From: Hybos culiciformis
Lineage: Eukaryota > Arthropoda > Insecta > Diptera > Hybotidae
Length of the DNA stretch: 64,000 bases
Direction of reading: 5' to 3'
NCBI GenBank assembly: GCA_964007475.1
Contig: OZ023273.1
Location: 4,440,176-4,504,175 of the forward strand
Every line of letters starts with the position of its first letter. Within the stretch, counting starts at the first letter, position 1. This document shows, in pieces, positions 28,201 through 42,475 of this stretch. A program made the translations under genes and the position numbers. Under the pieces are notes generated by a model. The model saw nothing but the letters and a program-made list of their open reading frames with translations, did no database searches and was not told where the DNA came from.

Positions 28201-30400
28201 TTGTTTTGAAAAAAAATATTTTTCCTTTGAGATTTCAATTTTATTATTATTGATAATAATAAATTTAATATAATACCTACGTAGTTTTTATCAGCTAATT
28301 CTAGCTAATATTGATAAGATAAGAAGTTTTTTGATTAAAAAAGGATATCTTGCATATTGCGGATTTCCAAAAGATATATATTTCAAATAAAAAATATAAT
28401 AAACCGTAGATATTATATTTAGTATATTTTATTTTGATAAGGATAATTATAGTTGATTTTAAAAAAAACATTATAGTCTTTTGTAGTTTAGCGTACAATT
28501 AGAAGTTGAGTAAGAAAAATGGAATATTAGAATATTTTTTTTAATTCTGTTAGATAAACAACATAATATACTATGTGTAAGCATTAAAGATACGGTAAGG
28601 AACGATACAATGTTTCTTTTGTACCGGAGTGTAGCTAACTCATAATGAATGAAAGTATATATTATAATGCGAGGGTTAAAAGAAAATGTTGGACTCAAAT
28701 TTTCATTTGTTCGCAAACATCGTTGAATAATTTTATTGATTGTTTGATATATATTTTTTCTCTTTGGCATAATGTAGAAAAGGTATGTCTTATGGAGTCT
28801 TGAATCAAAAATTGCCTCGTTAAGTAAATATCATTTGTGTTCACAAGGATTTAATTAAATTATCATGTTGTAATTGTTATATTTTAATTTTTGCTAGGTG
28901 CTCTTCAGAATTTCGTAAATAATAGTTATTTTTATAAATTATTTGGTGTAATGTTAAATTCATATAAAGTCGAACCCTTAATAAGAATTAAAAAATTTAT
29001 TAAAATTTTACAGAACCTGCATTCAAAATATTTCTTCAAAATGGGAAGAATTTTCCTAAAAATTAATGTTTTTCAGAATAAAATATTTCTTTGCTATAAA
29101 GAGTACCTATATGCATATAAAACATCTTAAAAGGGGATGGAATTATTTTGATAATAATTTTATATGTAACATTAAACCCTTTTTCACATAAATAAAAACA
29201 AAAATCGTTAAGAAAAAACTATTTAAAATTAAAATTAAATAAATTTTGGAACAATTTTCTAAAAATTGCTGACATTAAAATAAACAACAAACTGCTGGTC
29301 ACATGTCTATTTACTCTAAATTGCAATTAATTTTAATCAACAAATATGTTTTTTTCTTTCTAATTTTGGACTATATACCTACTCAAAATAAATTTAGATT
29401 GATTCAAAAAAAAATCATTTTGAAGACTTTTTTCCGATAAATTCAAATGGGTTGGATTAAAAATTTTTAACTTCTATATATTTATTTTCAATGAATTATG
29501 TTTAAAATCAAATCAAATAATCAGAATTATTTAGATGGACACGCAGACAGACATTAGGTGAATACAATATTTTTGGAAAAAAAAGTAATAGATTGACTAT
29601 TTGATGTAACGCTAGTATGAAACTAGTCGGCTTACAAAACCTAACAACATAAAAATAACAAAAAAATCAACAAAATTTGTTATTTCAGTTTCACTAATTT
29701 ATTATAAAATTATTATAAAACATTGTGATTTTATACACATTTTTTTTAAATGAGGATTAAAAGGATTTAGTTAAATGAGTTCCAATTTTCGTTCGAAAAC
29801 TTTCTTTTTTAAAAAATTAATATCTTACACTTAGATGAATAAAAAGAGGGACAACACCACATTATTCCTACATAAATGTTTTTTTTTATTCAGACATTCA
29901 TTATGACATTATGGGGGTTGCTTGTATTTTGATAACACCTCTTATCATTTACAATTTCTACAACGAAATGGTGGTTGTTATGCAAACTTCCCTTTATCGA
30001 AAAAAATAAAATAAAATTTATCCTTGAAAATAAAAAATTAGAAAATAAATGAATAGCGTTTTATATAATATGTAGAACCCCCATTAAAGTTATTACGTTC
30101 AATAATATGTATGTAGTTCTAGTTATGTATAAATATAAATGTACATTACAATTACAAAAGTGTAGGCGGTGAAAAACTTTTTAATAACTAATATTATAAA
30201 CTACAAATTGATTGATATACTAGTTTTTATATTGTATTTGTGATAAGACAGTATAGTTCCAAATCCTTAATATTAGAGAAAATTGTTAATGATCGAATTA
30301 AAAGATATCCTTAAAATATTTTCAAACATAAATGTCAAAAAATTAACCTTTTACTCAGATTTTAAGGAAAATTAATATTTTAATTCTATCGCCAGAGTTA

Positions 30401-30535
30401 ATAAAACAACAGAATACTGAATTCGAATTGATAAAATTAACTCAAATTCCAATCGGAGGTAAGAAAAGAACCCACGAGCGAACATGCTATAATAATAATG
30501 AATAATGGCAATACCACTACACCATGACGATCGAT
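30401..30535 (-). repeat. tRNA-derived SINE, third and most diverged copy
   Basis: The minus strand keeps CGTCATGGTGTAGTGGTATT and GTGGGTTC, but the B box has decayed (GGTTCTTTTCTTAC). An ATT-rich insertion lies between the boxes, and the body ends TTCTGTTGTTTTAT. The head matches the 36.8-kb copy through GGTATTGCCATTAT. It is an older insertion than the other two. Confidence 0.7.
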
Positions 30536-33500
30536 AGCTTGAATGATTAATTTTCAATGTGAAAGGCCATAATATTTCCTAATTTTTATTGATTTTCAAT
30601 TAATGCAATGTTTTTTTAGGGAAAGGTTTTTAAATTTGAAATTATAAAATTATATAAATACCAGTATTATTCATTAAAAAAAAAACGAGAAAAATTTGAA
30701 TTTTAAATTACTTTTGTAGTTTATAAAGATAAAAAAAAACATGCACATACTTATATATATTTGAATAGAAGAAATCCTCTTTTTCCTTTTAGTTTCTTTT
30801 CTTCTTAATGTGAATAAAAAAAATTAATTTTTTCAATTTAAAAATAATGTATAAAATATGCATTTGAATTCAATCCCCACAAAATCCCCCTTTTGAGCCT
30901 GCGTGTAAAGTTACAATTCAATGATCGCGTACAATCCTACTTTGTTTGATAATCAGATTTCTCCCTTTTATAGATTTGCTATATTCAGTGGTTAAGATAT
31001 TGGAAGTTTTTTGTTATAAATCAAAAAATTAATAGTTTAAAAAAAATATTTTAACCTGACAATTATTTAGTTAATCAGAGAAATATTTGATTTGATAAAC
31101 AGAACTTTGTGAATTAAGAAAGAGTTTGTTGCAAATTGTTCATACGTTAAAAATTAAAACTAAGAAAAAAATTGTATTTTCCTTTTAATAATTATACGCA
31201 GGTGCTCTTAATTTCTGTTATACAAAATATTTCAGTAGGTAATAGTTGCAGTCTTTAATTGTACTGCTGTTCATCTTACAATTGTCTAAATTTAACTTAA
31301 ATTAATTTATTCCATGGGCGTAATAAAATTTTATGAGTTTTAAAAGAGTTATTTGGTTCATGTAATTTTTCAAAATCAAAGAACTTTAGAAATATAAATT
31401 GCACAATTATAAATGTAATGCTTTTATCATTCATTTCTGGTTTTATATGAACTTATCTGAAAAATGTATCTTTTTTTTTTATATAAATAAAATTTTTATT
31501 TTTATATATGGTAAATGCGCACATCCTGGATATATTTTGCGCACAAAATAATTTTATTTTCATTTTACTTGCATTTCAATAAAAATAATGCAATATGTAT
31601 ATAAAAAGAGAGAATATTTTCCCATTTATTCAGGAAAATTTCTATGATAAATATTTAATGCACATAGGGATGAGATGTTCAAAAAGTCATTTGAGTTCAT
31701 TGCCTTGTATTTGTTCACAGATCTGTAGAATTATAATATTATAATGTTAATATTTTTAATATAAGAAAGAACAAGAAATCTGACTAATAACATAAATCGT
31801 AGATTATTATACATGTAGTACATTGTACAAGTACGATTTTTCTACTTTAATGTTAAATTGTAAGGACAATAACGCAACAGGTTTTTTTTTGTGACAGTTG
31901 AGTTAGATGAAAATAAACTTAGCTTCCATGAAAATGCTTAGTGACCTATGATATTGAGTGCCAGCTAATCAGATGTTAAACATAGTAGAATTAACATTGC
32001 CTCGTTCGCGGTACTGTTTCATATGTCATAGGATCAAGTGAGACGTTAGTAAAAATATAGTGTACCGAACTCGATAAGAATATCCTAACAATATTATATA
32101 GAACTATATAGAACTATATCGGAATCGAAATGGCAATAAATAATTTCTCTTTTTGACATTGAAGTATAATAATTATTTAAATTCAGTATACTCTTAATAA
32201 TTTGATAATGATATAGGACCTCTGACTCTATAAATTGTTTAACTTTATTATTATCAAAAAAAAGCAAAGAATGAGAAAATATAGGAAAAATATTTCTCGT
32301 CTTTAATAAACTCATTGAAATTCAAAGCCTTCCTGGACATTACCTTGTAATTTTAATTAATCATTAAGTTAATAAAATTTGAGTTTTTAAGTTTATGATT
32401 GAATACATTTTTGATCAAAACTACTAAAACTTAATAAACGTCTTATGGTGATCATAAAAAATTTTAAGCAAGCTCAATTAAGTATTTTTTTTTTAAATAA
32501 AAAGTAGAAGCCTTGTTGCAGGAGTCCAATAATAATTTCCCATATTACATTATGATCCTGAAACAAAACAAAAATATTATTAATAGATTTTTTTTTTTTA
32601 GAGAGATCTCATATTTTCAGGGATCATAAAAAATCATAAAAAATACAAAAAAATATTTTAGTTTCTTTATTTTACTCTATCAATTGTTTTTTTATTTTTA
32701 TTTTTATTCAGCTTAAGAAGATTGTATCTTTTTTAGTCAAGAAGTTCATCGACCGATTCTGTTTGGTTGTTTTGTGGATTTCTTATCTTTAAAATAGAAA
32801 ATAAAAAATAAATAAACTTTAATATTTTACTTATAATACTATGAGCGTCTTTGAAATTTTTTGTGATATAGATTTTTAAATGAAAAATTACTTAACAATA
32901 AATATGTGTAAAGGAATCTCAATATTTTTTTTATTTTCCTGTGTCACCACAAAACTTTCTTGTTACAATAAACAAATTTACAAAATTCAAATAAGTTTAT
33001 GAAAAATGGATTTTTAATTCTGAACGAATGGGAAAAAAATTCGGATGGAATCTAAAACATATAATTTTCCGTTTCGAATGTTTCATTTTAGATTAGATCC
33101 ATTTGATTTTTCTTTAATTAAATTCACTACTAAAGTTCACTTTTTTAACTTTTTTTTTTAAGAAAAATCATACTGAATGGCATTTCTAACAAAACAAATT
33201 ATTATTAAAATTTTCAACTACAAAGTAAAACTATAATAATAATATGCAGAGAAGAGACAAATTATTATTAAAAATTTGAAAAAAGGAACAACAAAAAATA
33301 TATTTTTTTGTGGTTTGCAAAGAAACATTTGAATAAATATCATTTGTGGTGGTAATATAATTTTCTTATAATAATTCAAAAATAAAAATTTATCAAATAG
33401 TTTGATTGTTAAATAAGAAAAAAAAAAAGAACAGAAAAATTAAATTGTGATAAAATTATTTGTTTTTCCTCTTTTATCTTTATATAGTTTAGAAAAGTCC

Positions 33501-35240
33501 TTAGGGATTATTGAGCGCGCATATTAAAATATGGTCAGAATGCATTAATACGAATGCATAAGTAAAATCAAAATTGTCTCAGAAGACATAAAGTGTATTT
33601 TAGTTAGTTAAAATATATTTTTATTTCAGGTCCTAAAGTAATTATATTGTAATTTGTTCTATACATTTCATATAAGATAACAATATTTATATTGGCAAAA
33701 AAATTAATAATATTTTGATATATTATGTTTATGTATAACTAAACTAGTTATAAAAAAAAATTATTTTAATATAAACAGTGAATTTGATGATTCTCAAGGT
33801 TAAAATACTTAAAAAAAGTAAACACGCATACAAGTTAAAATTTTTATTCTCAAAAAAATCAACAATTTTTCCCTATATGTTAACAATTTTTCCCTATATG
33901 TTATCCTTCCACCAAACAGAGTAAATATTATTAACTTATATGAGAAATTTTAAGAATTAATTACATAATTAAAAGTTGTCCTTGAGTTGAATCATGGTTT
34001 GAGTTTGAGAACTATAAATTGGATTTTTACAAGGTAGAGCCTTTGTTAAGGTTAAAATTACAAAATTAATAGCGATTAACAAAATTTATGTTTAAATATA
34101 CATATTTTGTTAATGTTATTCATTTTTTAAATTTTGTGGGTTAAGTGGTAAAACAACTCAATGTGATTTCAAAGCCAAAATAATCAAACGCCGTCATGCT
34201 TAAAACAATTTTTATACGTATTGAGATATTTTAGCTCTCATTGATTGTCAAAAAGTCTTACTTTTATCAAACCTATAAATTTATGTAATTTGCCTTTCAA
34301 TAAAACTGTGTGGGTTCCAAATTTTATTCGTCATATACGATAATAATAATTTTATTTATTTTGTTAAAAGAAAATACAAATAAGAGACTTTTTAAAATTT
34401 AAAGCAATTCATCTAAAAGAACAAAAAACGTGCGCATTCCAGTTAAAAGGGGGAAAAAACATTGCGCAACAGCAAAAAAAAAGGAACATTTTTGAATTAA
34501 AAGTCATTGCAGGTATTCTTTACATAACTGAGGGTGAAATCATATAAAAATTGAAAAAGGATAAGAAAAGAAATCCTTTATCATTATTTTTAAATCGAAG
34601 AAATCTGAAAATAAAAAAAAAATATTGTTTTATTACTGTTGGTATTATTTTTTTTAACTATTTAATTTTTATCCTTTTCAGGACATTTTGAATTTTGTGT
34701 GGGAAATGATCAGTTAAAAAAAATTAAGTATTATATTTTATTAAAAGGACAATGTCTATCTTAAAGGATATGTAGATTTCTTGGTTTTCTTTGTCTGCGC
34801 AAATCAAAGAATATTAACGACATCCTTTACAAGGAGCAAAAAAGGGTTGAAAACATTGGATGTCCTTTTGACAAGTTTTAATCCTTTTGAAAGTTTTCAA
34901 CAAAAAATTTTGTATTTCTTAGAATATTTTTTTTTAAAAATATTAGATGTGTAGGTATGGATAGAAATAAAGGCCGAAAAAACGATCTTATTTAAATAAA
35001 AACGCACACGATTACTTCAAACGAAAGTATAATACCATCTTATGGTGAAAATACCATCATGAAAAAGACAACGTGACGTCAGGGAAACATTAAATTTAAA
35101 TATTCTTTAAATACATACTCCACCTATTCATTGTGTATAAAAAATTCATATTTCTCAGATAGATTATGAATTTAATGCCTTAACATAATACATATTTGTC
35201 AGAATCAGTTCAATAACTTTTTAGGCGACTAACTATTATG
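30536..35240. other. Non-coding A+T-rich stretch
   Basis: One 21-bp duplication. A perfect CRE-like octamer TGACGTCA lies at 35074-35081 with no promoter context. No gene or RNA seen. Confidence 0.65.
33861..33902. repeat. 21-bp tandem duplication
   Basis: Two exact units of AACAATTTTTCCCTATATGT plus T. Confidence 0.9.
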
Positions 35241-35614
35241 CCTTGAGCACAGCTAATACCGCAAAGCAATTTTTGAAGGAATGTTCCGGAAACCTGTTCA
35301 CCTGAAAGCAAAAAAATCAACTGCAAACAACTGCTTTTGTTTTTTTTATAATATGATTGTGACAGAAAAAACGCTGTGAAAAAGAAACAAAAAAAATATT
35401 TTGTGACGTAGTCAATTCTTTCTGGAGCAAAAAAAAAATAAATTGAGTTTTCTAATTAAATATGAAATAATTTTAAGAAACTCTTTTTACAAAAAAACAA
35501 TAAAATTAATATCTTTCGTTTTTCATAATTTTTATTTAAAATAAATAAGAAATAACGCAGAAAATCGGTTTTTACGGTAGCTCAAAATTGCTTTTCGGTA
35601 TTAGCTGTGCTCAA
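35241..35614. mobile_element. Short inverted-repeat transposon (MITE-like) with possible ATGC target duplication
   Basis: The ends are a terminal inverted repeat of about 32 bp: TTGAGCACAGCTAATACCG at 35243, and its complement ending at 35612, followed inward by AAAGCAATTTTGA in both. ATGC abuts or nearly abuts both ends and could be a 4-bp target-site duplication. The 370-bp interior is A+T-rich and non-coding. Confidence 0.78.
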
Positions 35615-38600
35615 TGCATTATAATCGAAATGGATTGTATCATTTCAACACATTGGTTTGCAGAAATTTAGATTTATCGTATACGAAAATATTAGTAAGC
35701 CTATCTATTCTGCTTATATGTATTTTCAATTTAGTTATAGAAGACTTTACCATCATTACATTGTAAAAGTTATGCAGAGTATGCCAATTCATACACAAAT
35801 TTTAAATTTATGTTACACTTATACTATACAATGTCACAATCTAGTATGTACAATGTTTTAAAGATATTAATAAAATTGAAGTTATACAAATCAATAATGT
35901 TCATATACAAATGATTTTTTTTAATATATATTTTGGATACGAAAATTCTAAGAAATTTTTCAACCACGTCAATTCTCATTTTGTGTCCTAAATTTAATAT
36001 TCAGTTTAAAAAAAAAAACGTAAAATTCCTTTTTTAACTTGGCTTACCAAAAAACCTGTTTTTGAAAAGGATGTGTACATAATTTTATTTTAATTTTTAA
36101 ATATTTGAACAACCGAAATAAAAATTATTTAAACAAATTTTTATAACGAAATTCTTAAGAAAAAAAGATACTTTTTCTCTGGCAACAATTATTATTAAAT
36201 TTTTTTTTTCGTTATTTTATTTTTTTAATGAAAAATTTCTCACGTATCCTTGTCTTAACTTTAATAATATCCCACCTAAGCTCCAAAAAAAAAAAAAAGA
36301 TGTAACCCCTTCAGGGTTAAACACAAACAATCCTTTTTTATAGAGTGATCGAATTTTGAATTAAAAACAAATTCTTGTGAAATGCAACGAATTGAATGCT
36401 ATTATATAGTATCCAACTTGTAGATGATCCAAGCTTTTAAGATGATAGTCAAATAATATATAGGATACAATTTTTAGACATAATAATCAAATACATAAGA
36501 CATACATAATTTTAAATTGTTATTAAAAAGTAAGGTAGATGTTAGTTTTCAAACCAAAAAGATATAAATACAGCTAAACGACCAAGACTAAATATTCTGA
36601 TTGATTTGTCTGTCCAATGTTGTTCGGTTTTTTCGTTAACTGAGTTTTATTTTATATAGATCTAAATAGAAAAAGAAAGGGTTCAAAGTATGAAAAATTT
36701 TCTTATCATAAAAAATATTATTATTAATACCTTCTATTAGGCGAATTGAAATTAAACTAACATATATATAAAAACAACACAAACACTTAGTTCAAGCGAG
36801 ACAAATTGAAAAATTGACATTCCAGTCCGAGGTGGGAATCGACCGAACACGCCGTAGGATAATGGCAATACCACTACACCATGACGGCCGACAATATAGT
36901 TAATTGTATCGAATTATTTACATCATATAGTTAATTATATACATACTTATTTTTAGTAGATTGACTTTCTCTATCTGTTTTAGTTGAGAAGAAAATCAGT
37001 TAAAGTCAGTTAGAAGTTTTTTCTATTAATGAATAAACTTGATATAAAATCTAAAATATACATACCTAAATAGTCAATAATAGCTCAATAATGCGTCACA
37101 ACTCACAAATTAAGCTGAGGTAAAACTAATAAAATCGTCATGATCTTAACAGTTAATAAGTAAACTTTTTATTTATTTTTGTTTACATATAAAATTCAGT
37201 TTAAAAAACAGTTTACCTGAAATCACTTGGTGTTAATATTTTTTTTTTTTTGTTTTAACTTTGTGTATATCAAGCCTCGAAGTGGATAAATTTTCCCATC
37301 CCCAAACAAAAAAAGATTTAATAAAAATAAATAACAATATTACTTTTAGTTTTTTATTTTTTTTTTTTTGTTATTATTATTAATATCAGCGTCTTTAACA
37401 AAAAAAAATAAATAAAAAAATTATAACGATTTTATAAAAACCTGTTTTTAAGGATCGTTTATGAGGATAACGTTGGAGATACATGTTTGCTTGTTGTCCC
37501 AAAAGAACATAAAAAAAGAAACAAAAAAAAATCAAGTAAATATAAGAAAAAAAACCTTGAAATTTAAAAAAATTGGAAGGATTGGATTCTTTGTTATGTC
37601 ATGGTTAGAGAACAAAAAAAAAATTTTTAAACAAAAAATGAAGATGAAGATCAGGGATAAAGAAACCCAAAAAAGTTTTTAATGGAGAATATCATGTTAA
37701 AGGAATTATTTTAAAAGGATTTTTTTGATTTACTGACATTTAAAGAAAAAAATATTATCTCTGTTGCACCCTCGGTTTGATTAATTTGCGAATTTGCTAT
37801 AAAAAAAACTGCAAGATATTATTCTTTTATAAATCATTCCCAAAATTTTATATTCTTTAGACAAAAAATTTTTGTTTTTTTATCATTTTAATTTAACGTT
37901 TTTTGAAGTTTTTGTGTTAAATGTCAATATTATGACTCGCACTGTCTTATTGCTTCATTTCTTCGAAGCTCAAGCCTTTCAAATTCCAACTTACTGTTAA
38001 ATTGATATTGCAATGCTATAATAATTAATAACTTCGCATTTTGTCAGTAAATAATTTATGTACTGAACTACGAAATGGTTACACTGCTTTTAATTAACTT
38101 TGATCTACATCATTTTATCTTTATCTTTATAGACCAATATTGATGATTTTGATAGTAGTTACTTAGACAACAAACAGGCAGGCGCAATTACTTATACTGT
38201 AGAGTTGTAATATAAATTAGATATTACAAGGTCATAAATAGATTTCAATAATTTTTGTAGTGTACGCTAATTGAGAGAATTTGTGATTTTGATTTGATTC
38301 AAAATTCTTACATTCTTTAACAAAACAAAAATTTCACTCATCAAGCTAAAGAAATGAAGAAAAAATTATTTTGGATTAAATGTTGTATAAGTTCAAAATT
38401 AAATCGTATATGCAGTATAGCCAAACATTTTTTATAATTGTAACTTTTTCCTTAAAAAATATTCCACTCATTTATTTATTGGGAACATTTTTTTTTATTT
38501 TAGCCCCAAACTGATCCTTTCTGGTTTTTTTTTTATTATTAACATTTTCTTTTTCTGGAAAAAAGTTCAGGTTTTCATCATGTACACTCCTTTTTCGTAT

Positions 38601-41600
38601 TTTATGATTATTTTTATTTTCTTATTTTTTTTTTTTAATAATTTTCTGGTTTTTAAGTGTTTTTCAATCATATACGAAAGTCCCGTCAAACGATTTCAAT
38701 ATAAATTGTTATAAACTGATAAATTGTGAATAGGAAGGGTTAAAATCGTGAGATGTTAATATTTTGCATATAAATTTGTTTATAATAAAAAGTCTGAAAT
38801 CGAATTTTGGAAACTAACTAAATACTTGAATTCAAATAAGCAATCGAATTAACTATGCCATAGACATTAACATATAATTATGTATTCTGTACATATATGA
38901 ATGAATGATTTGTCGGAAAACTTGATGACAATCGATAACTTTGTTTGAAAAATTATCAATACTCATTTCGCTTAAAATCTTAAGATGATCTTTCTAAAAA
39001 TTGTTTGGAGGGATTTTTTATTAATCTTGCTAAGCCTTAAAGAAGCATATAGTAACTTTATATTGCATTGATTTTTTTCTTCAAACAATTACATTTTTAT
39101 TTATTCACGAAATGAAGTGAATGATACATTTAAAAACGTTGTGATCTTTAAATGCAAGGTAGTACCAACTCCTTGAGAATTTTATTTTTTACCTGTTTTG
39201 TTTTTTTTTTTGTTTCTTTTGATATGTTTATAATAGAAGAAGGCAAACGTGAGATGCTGGTGAATCACACTGTATAAATGTCAAGTGGCAAAGTTTCATA
39301 ATTTTTTAATAATATTTTTATGTATTAAATATACATTTCTATATTTTTTGTTATATGAAGGTAAAGGTAGATTTAAAAAAAAAAAGTCGGTATTAATTAG
39401 TTAATTTAAATAAAAATTTATTAGATATTAAATTACAAAAAAATATCTATTAATTATTACAAGAATACATATATGAATTATGAATATTATCCTATTAATT
39501 AAGATTTATTGAAATTAATATTAAAGTTGATCACAATGCGTGTAGTATTTGTATTTAGGTATAAATTTAATTTATCTTTCATAAGAAAGACGAATTTAGA
39601 ACAAAATTATATTGCCATTATAATAGTAATTACTAGGATTTAATTAAGTAAATTAATAATTTTATACAAGATTATAGAAAGAATAAATCACAAAAATATA
39701 AGATAAGAATTTGAAACGAATTTCGTTGGTGTTAAAAGTTAAAATTAAGGAAATCTATTTTATTTCCTTATCCAAATGGAATCTACTCGACATTCGGCTC
39801 TTTTTAAAGTTTGTTTTAAGATTTTTCAACCTTTTATATCTATTAGTTAATATGCATAATATAATATTTTTTATATATATTTAGAATCCAAATTCAAATT
39901 TAAATTTGGCACATAAAGATCTTCCTAAATGAAAAACAAAATATGTAGTCGGAACCTAGACATTTAGGAAACACTATATTAAAAAGAACAATTTATTCAA
40001 ATATTTTTCATGGATGAATGTTTCCTGAATTACAAAATTTTAAATGGAAGATCAGTTCATTAATAAACTAAAGGAATTGAAGGGATCATTTAGAATTAAA
40101 GTCAATACGTCAACCCGTATCTTCATTAACAAAAAAATAAGAAGCAAGGAAAATAAATCAACAGTTCATTCAACTTTAAATATATTATATATATATTTTT
40201 TTTGTTATTTTCAATAATCTGATTTTATATTTTTTTGTCTAGAATTCCTAGACAAGAAGAAAACATTCTGTGCGTTGTCGCGTCATTTACCCAGATAGAA
40301 GTTATCAAAATATATACCTACCTACCTACATATAATACACGAAAAAAAGGACGATCTTTGAATATTGATTTTAAGGGGGATTTTTGTTTATTATTTAGTT
40401 AGGGGTGTTATCCTTAATGGATTTACAATGAATGAGTGTTTTATCTATTTTTGGAATTTTTATTTTGCTTTTTTCGTTAAAAATATAATTTTTTGTATGA
40501 TAATTCAAGTATAAATATTATAAAGATAATATTAGTTTTATTGTGTGCGTATAATGTTGGTGATCCTTAATTTGTCTCGGAGTTTTTATATTTATTGTTG
40601 ATTTAAAAAAATAAGATAAAAAATTAGGCAAAAGTAAATATTATAATACAAATATAATTTATCTGTTTGCACATGAGTTTTACGGGATATGGGTGGGTAT
40701 ATTTTATTAATTTAAGGATAAAAAAAAGTTGGATTTCATTGAATTTTTTTTAATCAACACCAACAGTGTTTCTAAATGTTAGTTTTGTCCTGTACCTGAA
40801 GTATGGCAGACGGAAGTTGAACGAACTTTCGGATAACCATCAGATAAAAATATTATTCTCAAAGTCCTGTAACAGTTCTTGAAAACTGTAACTTTAAATA
40901 TGTTTTTTTTTAATTTATTACCGAATATTTTTAATTCATCGTTTGACTATTTTTGAAATAGAAAATAATTCTAACCAAACCAAAATGCGTTGATGTAAAA
41001 GTTCGAATGCAATTTACATATCTGGATTCATATTTATATATTTCGAACAGAGATCCAAACTAATAATAAATCCAAATTATTTTATCTTCCTGTAAAAATA
41101 AGAAAAGCTTAATATTTAATGTTTCTCTGAATTGAATTGAATAGTAATTAAAAAAGGAAATTTCTTATTTTTGATTCTATAAAATAAAACGAAATAAACA
41201 CTATGTTGTTTTTTTTTTCTTTTTATTTATCAAAACGAATTACCGCCTAGTAAAACACGCTAATAATGGAAATAAAATAAATCTTGACTTGTGGCAATCA
41301 TGAGATATTAAAAAGATATCATATTTCGATATTTATATTTATTTTAATTTTATCAATTCTGGAATTAATTTACTTTATGTATGTACTCCGGCCTAAGTGA
41401 ATTCAAAGGTTGTCGTAAACTGAAATTATAGTCAGTCTTAGATGTAATAGTTCTCTTAAATATCTTATAAACAACCAAATGCGCAGGTTTACAATATGCA
41501 TTATATAAAATATTTATGAAAATATTAAAAATAGATATAACTTTGAAATTGTCCTTTTTTTCCGTTTTTTTTTTTATAGAGGAATTTGACAGATGGAAGA

Positions 41601-42142
41601 TTTTGTAACTCTAAAATGGATTTTGAGCAATGTATTTTGCAACTCGCCAAAAACCTTTTCGCATTATTCAATTAGAAAGTTTATTCAATTCAAGTACAAA
41701 GTATGTTGTAGGTATATTCTGAATGCATATTTTTTTCTATAAACAAAATTTTTTTGTCATTTAAACAATAATATAATCAACGCTCCAATAAAAAACCATT
41801 AAAAGCAAAAATTTGAATTTTTTATGCATTTAAAATATAAAAATATAAAAAAAAAAATAAAGGATCACGTCATTTTCAATCTAAAAATGTTCATGTGAAA
41901 TACCATCCATTAAAACTGAGGATGTTGTATATATTTTTCTTTTTAATTTCAATTCAACGATTCGGGACGAAAGCGGTGATTTTTTTTGCATCATCATTAT
42001 TGCAATTGATCGCCGCTTCGCTTCATGTAAATAAAAATAATATTATATCTCTACCTCTAAAGAAATTAAAGTTACTTTTAAAAATAATACATTTTTATAA
42101 ATAATAGATACATTTTTACAAAATTTATTAACATTTTTACAT
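35615..42142. other. Non-coding stretch around a SINE copy
   Basis: Outside the SINE at 36761-36892 there is no recognisable gene. Frames at 35658-35861 and 37461-37682 are low in complexity or lack motifs. TTCTAAATG and TGTCCTGTACCTGAAG at about 40770 make a modestly G+C-richer island without an open frame. Confidence 0.65.
36761..36892 (-). repeat. tRNA-derived SINE, best copy
   Basis: Read on the minus strand, it begins GTCGGCCGTCATGG and carries an RNA polymerase III A box (TGGTGTAGTGG) and a B box (GGTCGATTCCC), spaced as in a tRNA. The first 70-75 nt are therefore tRNA-like. A non-tRNA body of about 50 nt follows, ending GTGTTTGTGTTGTTTT and a short (TA)n tail. Copies at 13.4 and 30.4 kb share head and body, so this is a dispersed family and not a tRNA gene. 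Target-site duplications are not clear. Confidence 0.8.
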
Positions 42143-42475
42143 CCAAGTCGGTTTTCACGATCCAAGTACACTTTGTCGAAGTTTCTTTGATCAAAAAGTC
42201 ACTTGGACCAAGTTACTTTGAACCTTCTTTTTACTTTGAAGTTACTTTGATGAATAAAAAAAATTATGATTAAAAAAATTGTCAAATTCAAATTTTTTTT
42301 TTTATTTATTTATTTTTTTTACAAATACACTACTTTGATCAGAGTAAGTAGAGCATTGTCCAACTTTATGTGTCTACTTTTTCCAAGTTGAATTTGGCAC
42401 CCTGTTTACACGATCAAAAAGAACGTCCAAGTCGACTTGGACAAAGTGTACTTGGATCGTGAAAACCGGCCTTTA
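42143..42475. mobile_element. Short inverted-repeat transposon (MITE-like)
   Basis: Terminal inverted repeats of about 33 bp at 42145-42177 and 42440-42473 share CGGTTTTCACGATCCAAG and TACACTTTG. The interior repeats ACTTGGAC/GTCCAAGT motifs, has an 18-bp perfect palindrome at 42425-42442 (GTCCAAGT-CGACTTGGAC), and includes a poly(T) stretch. It has no open frame of note. Size and structure fit a non-autonomous DNA transposon; the superfamily is undetermined. Confidence 0.75.

Larger units (their letters stand above)
22086..30400. other. Mostly non-coding stretch with repeat R copy 1
   Basis: Apart from repeat R and the 19-bp repeat, nothing firm. A coding-like patch at about 24030-24186 is discussed in the findings. 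Frames at 28301-28770 (minus) and 28891-29130 lack domain motifs. Confidence 0.65.

Noticed and set aside
28471..28770. 99-codon minus-strand frame
   Set aside because: Second longest frame but without domain, hydrophobic pattern or neighbouring exons that would support a gene.
35074..35081. CRE-like octamer TGACGTCA
   Set aside because: A single 8-mer with no promoter or gene nearby; one chance occurrence is plausible in 64 kb.
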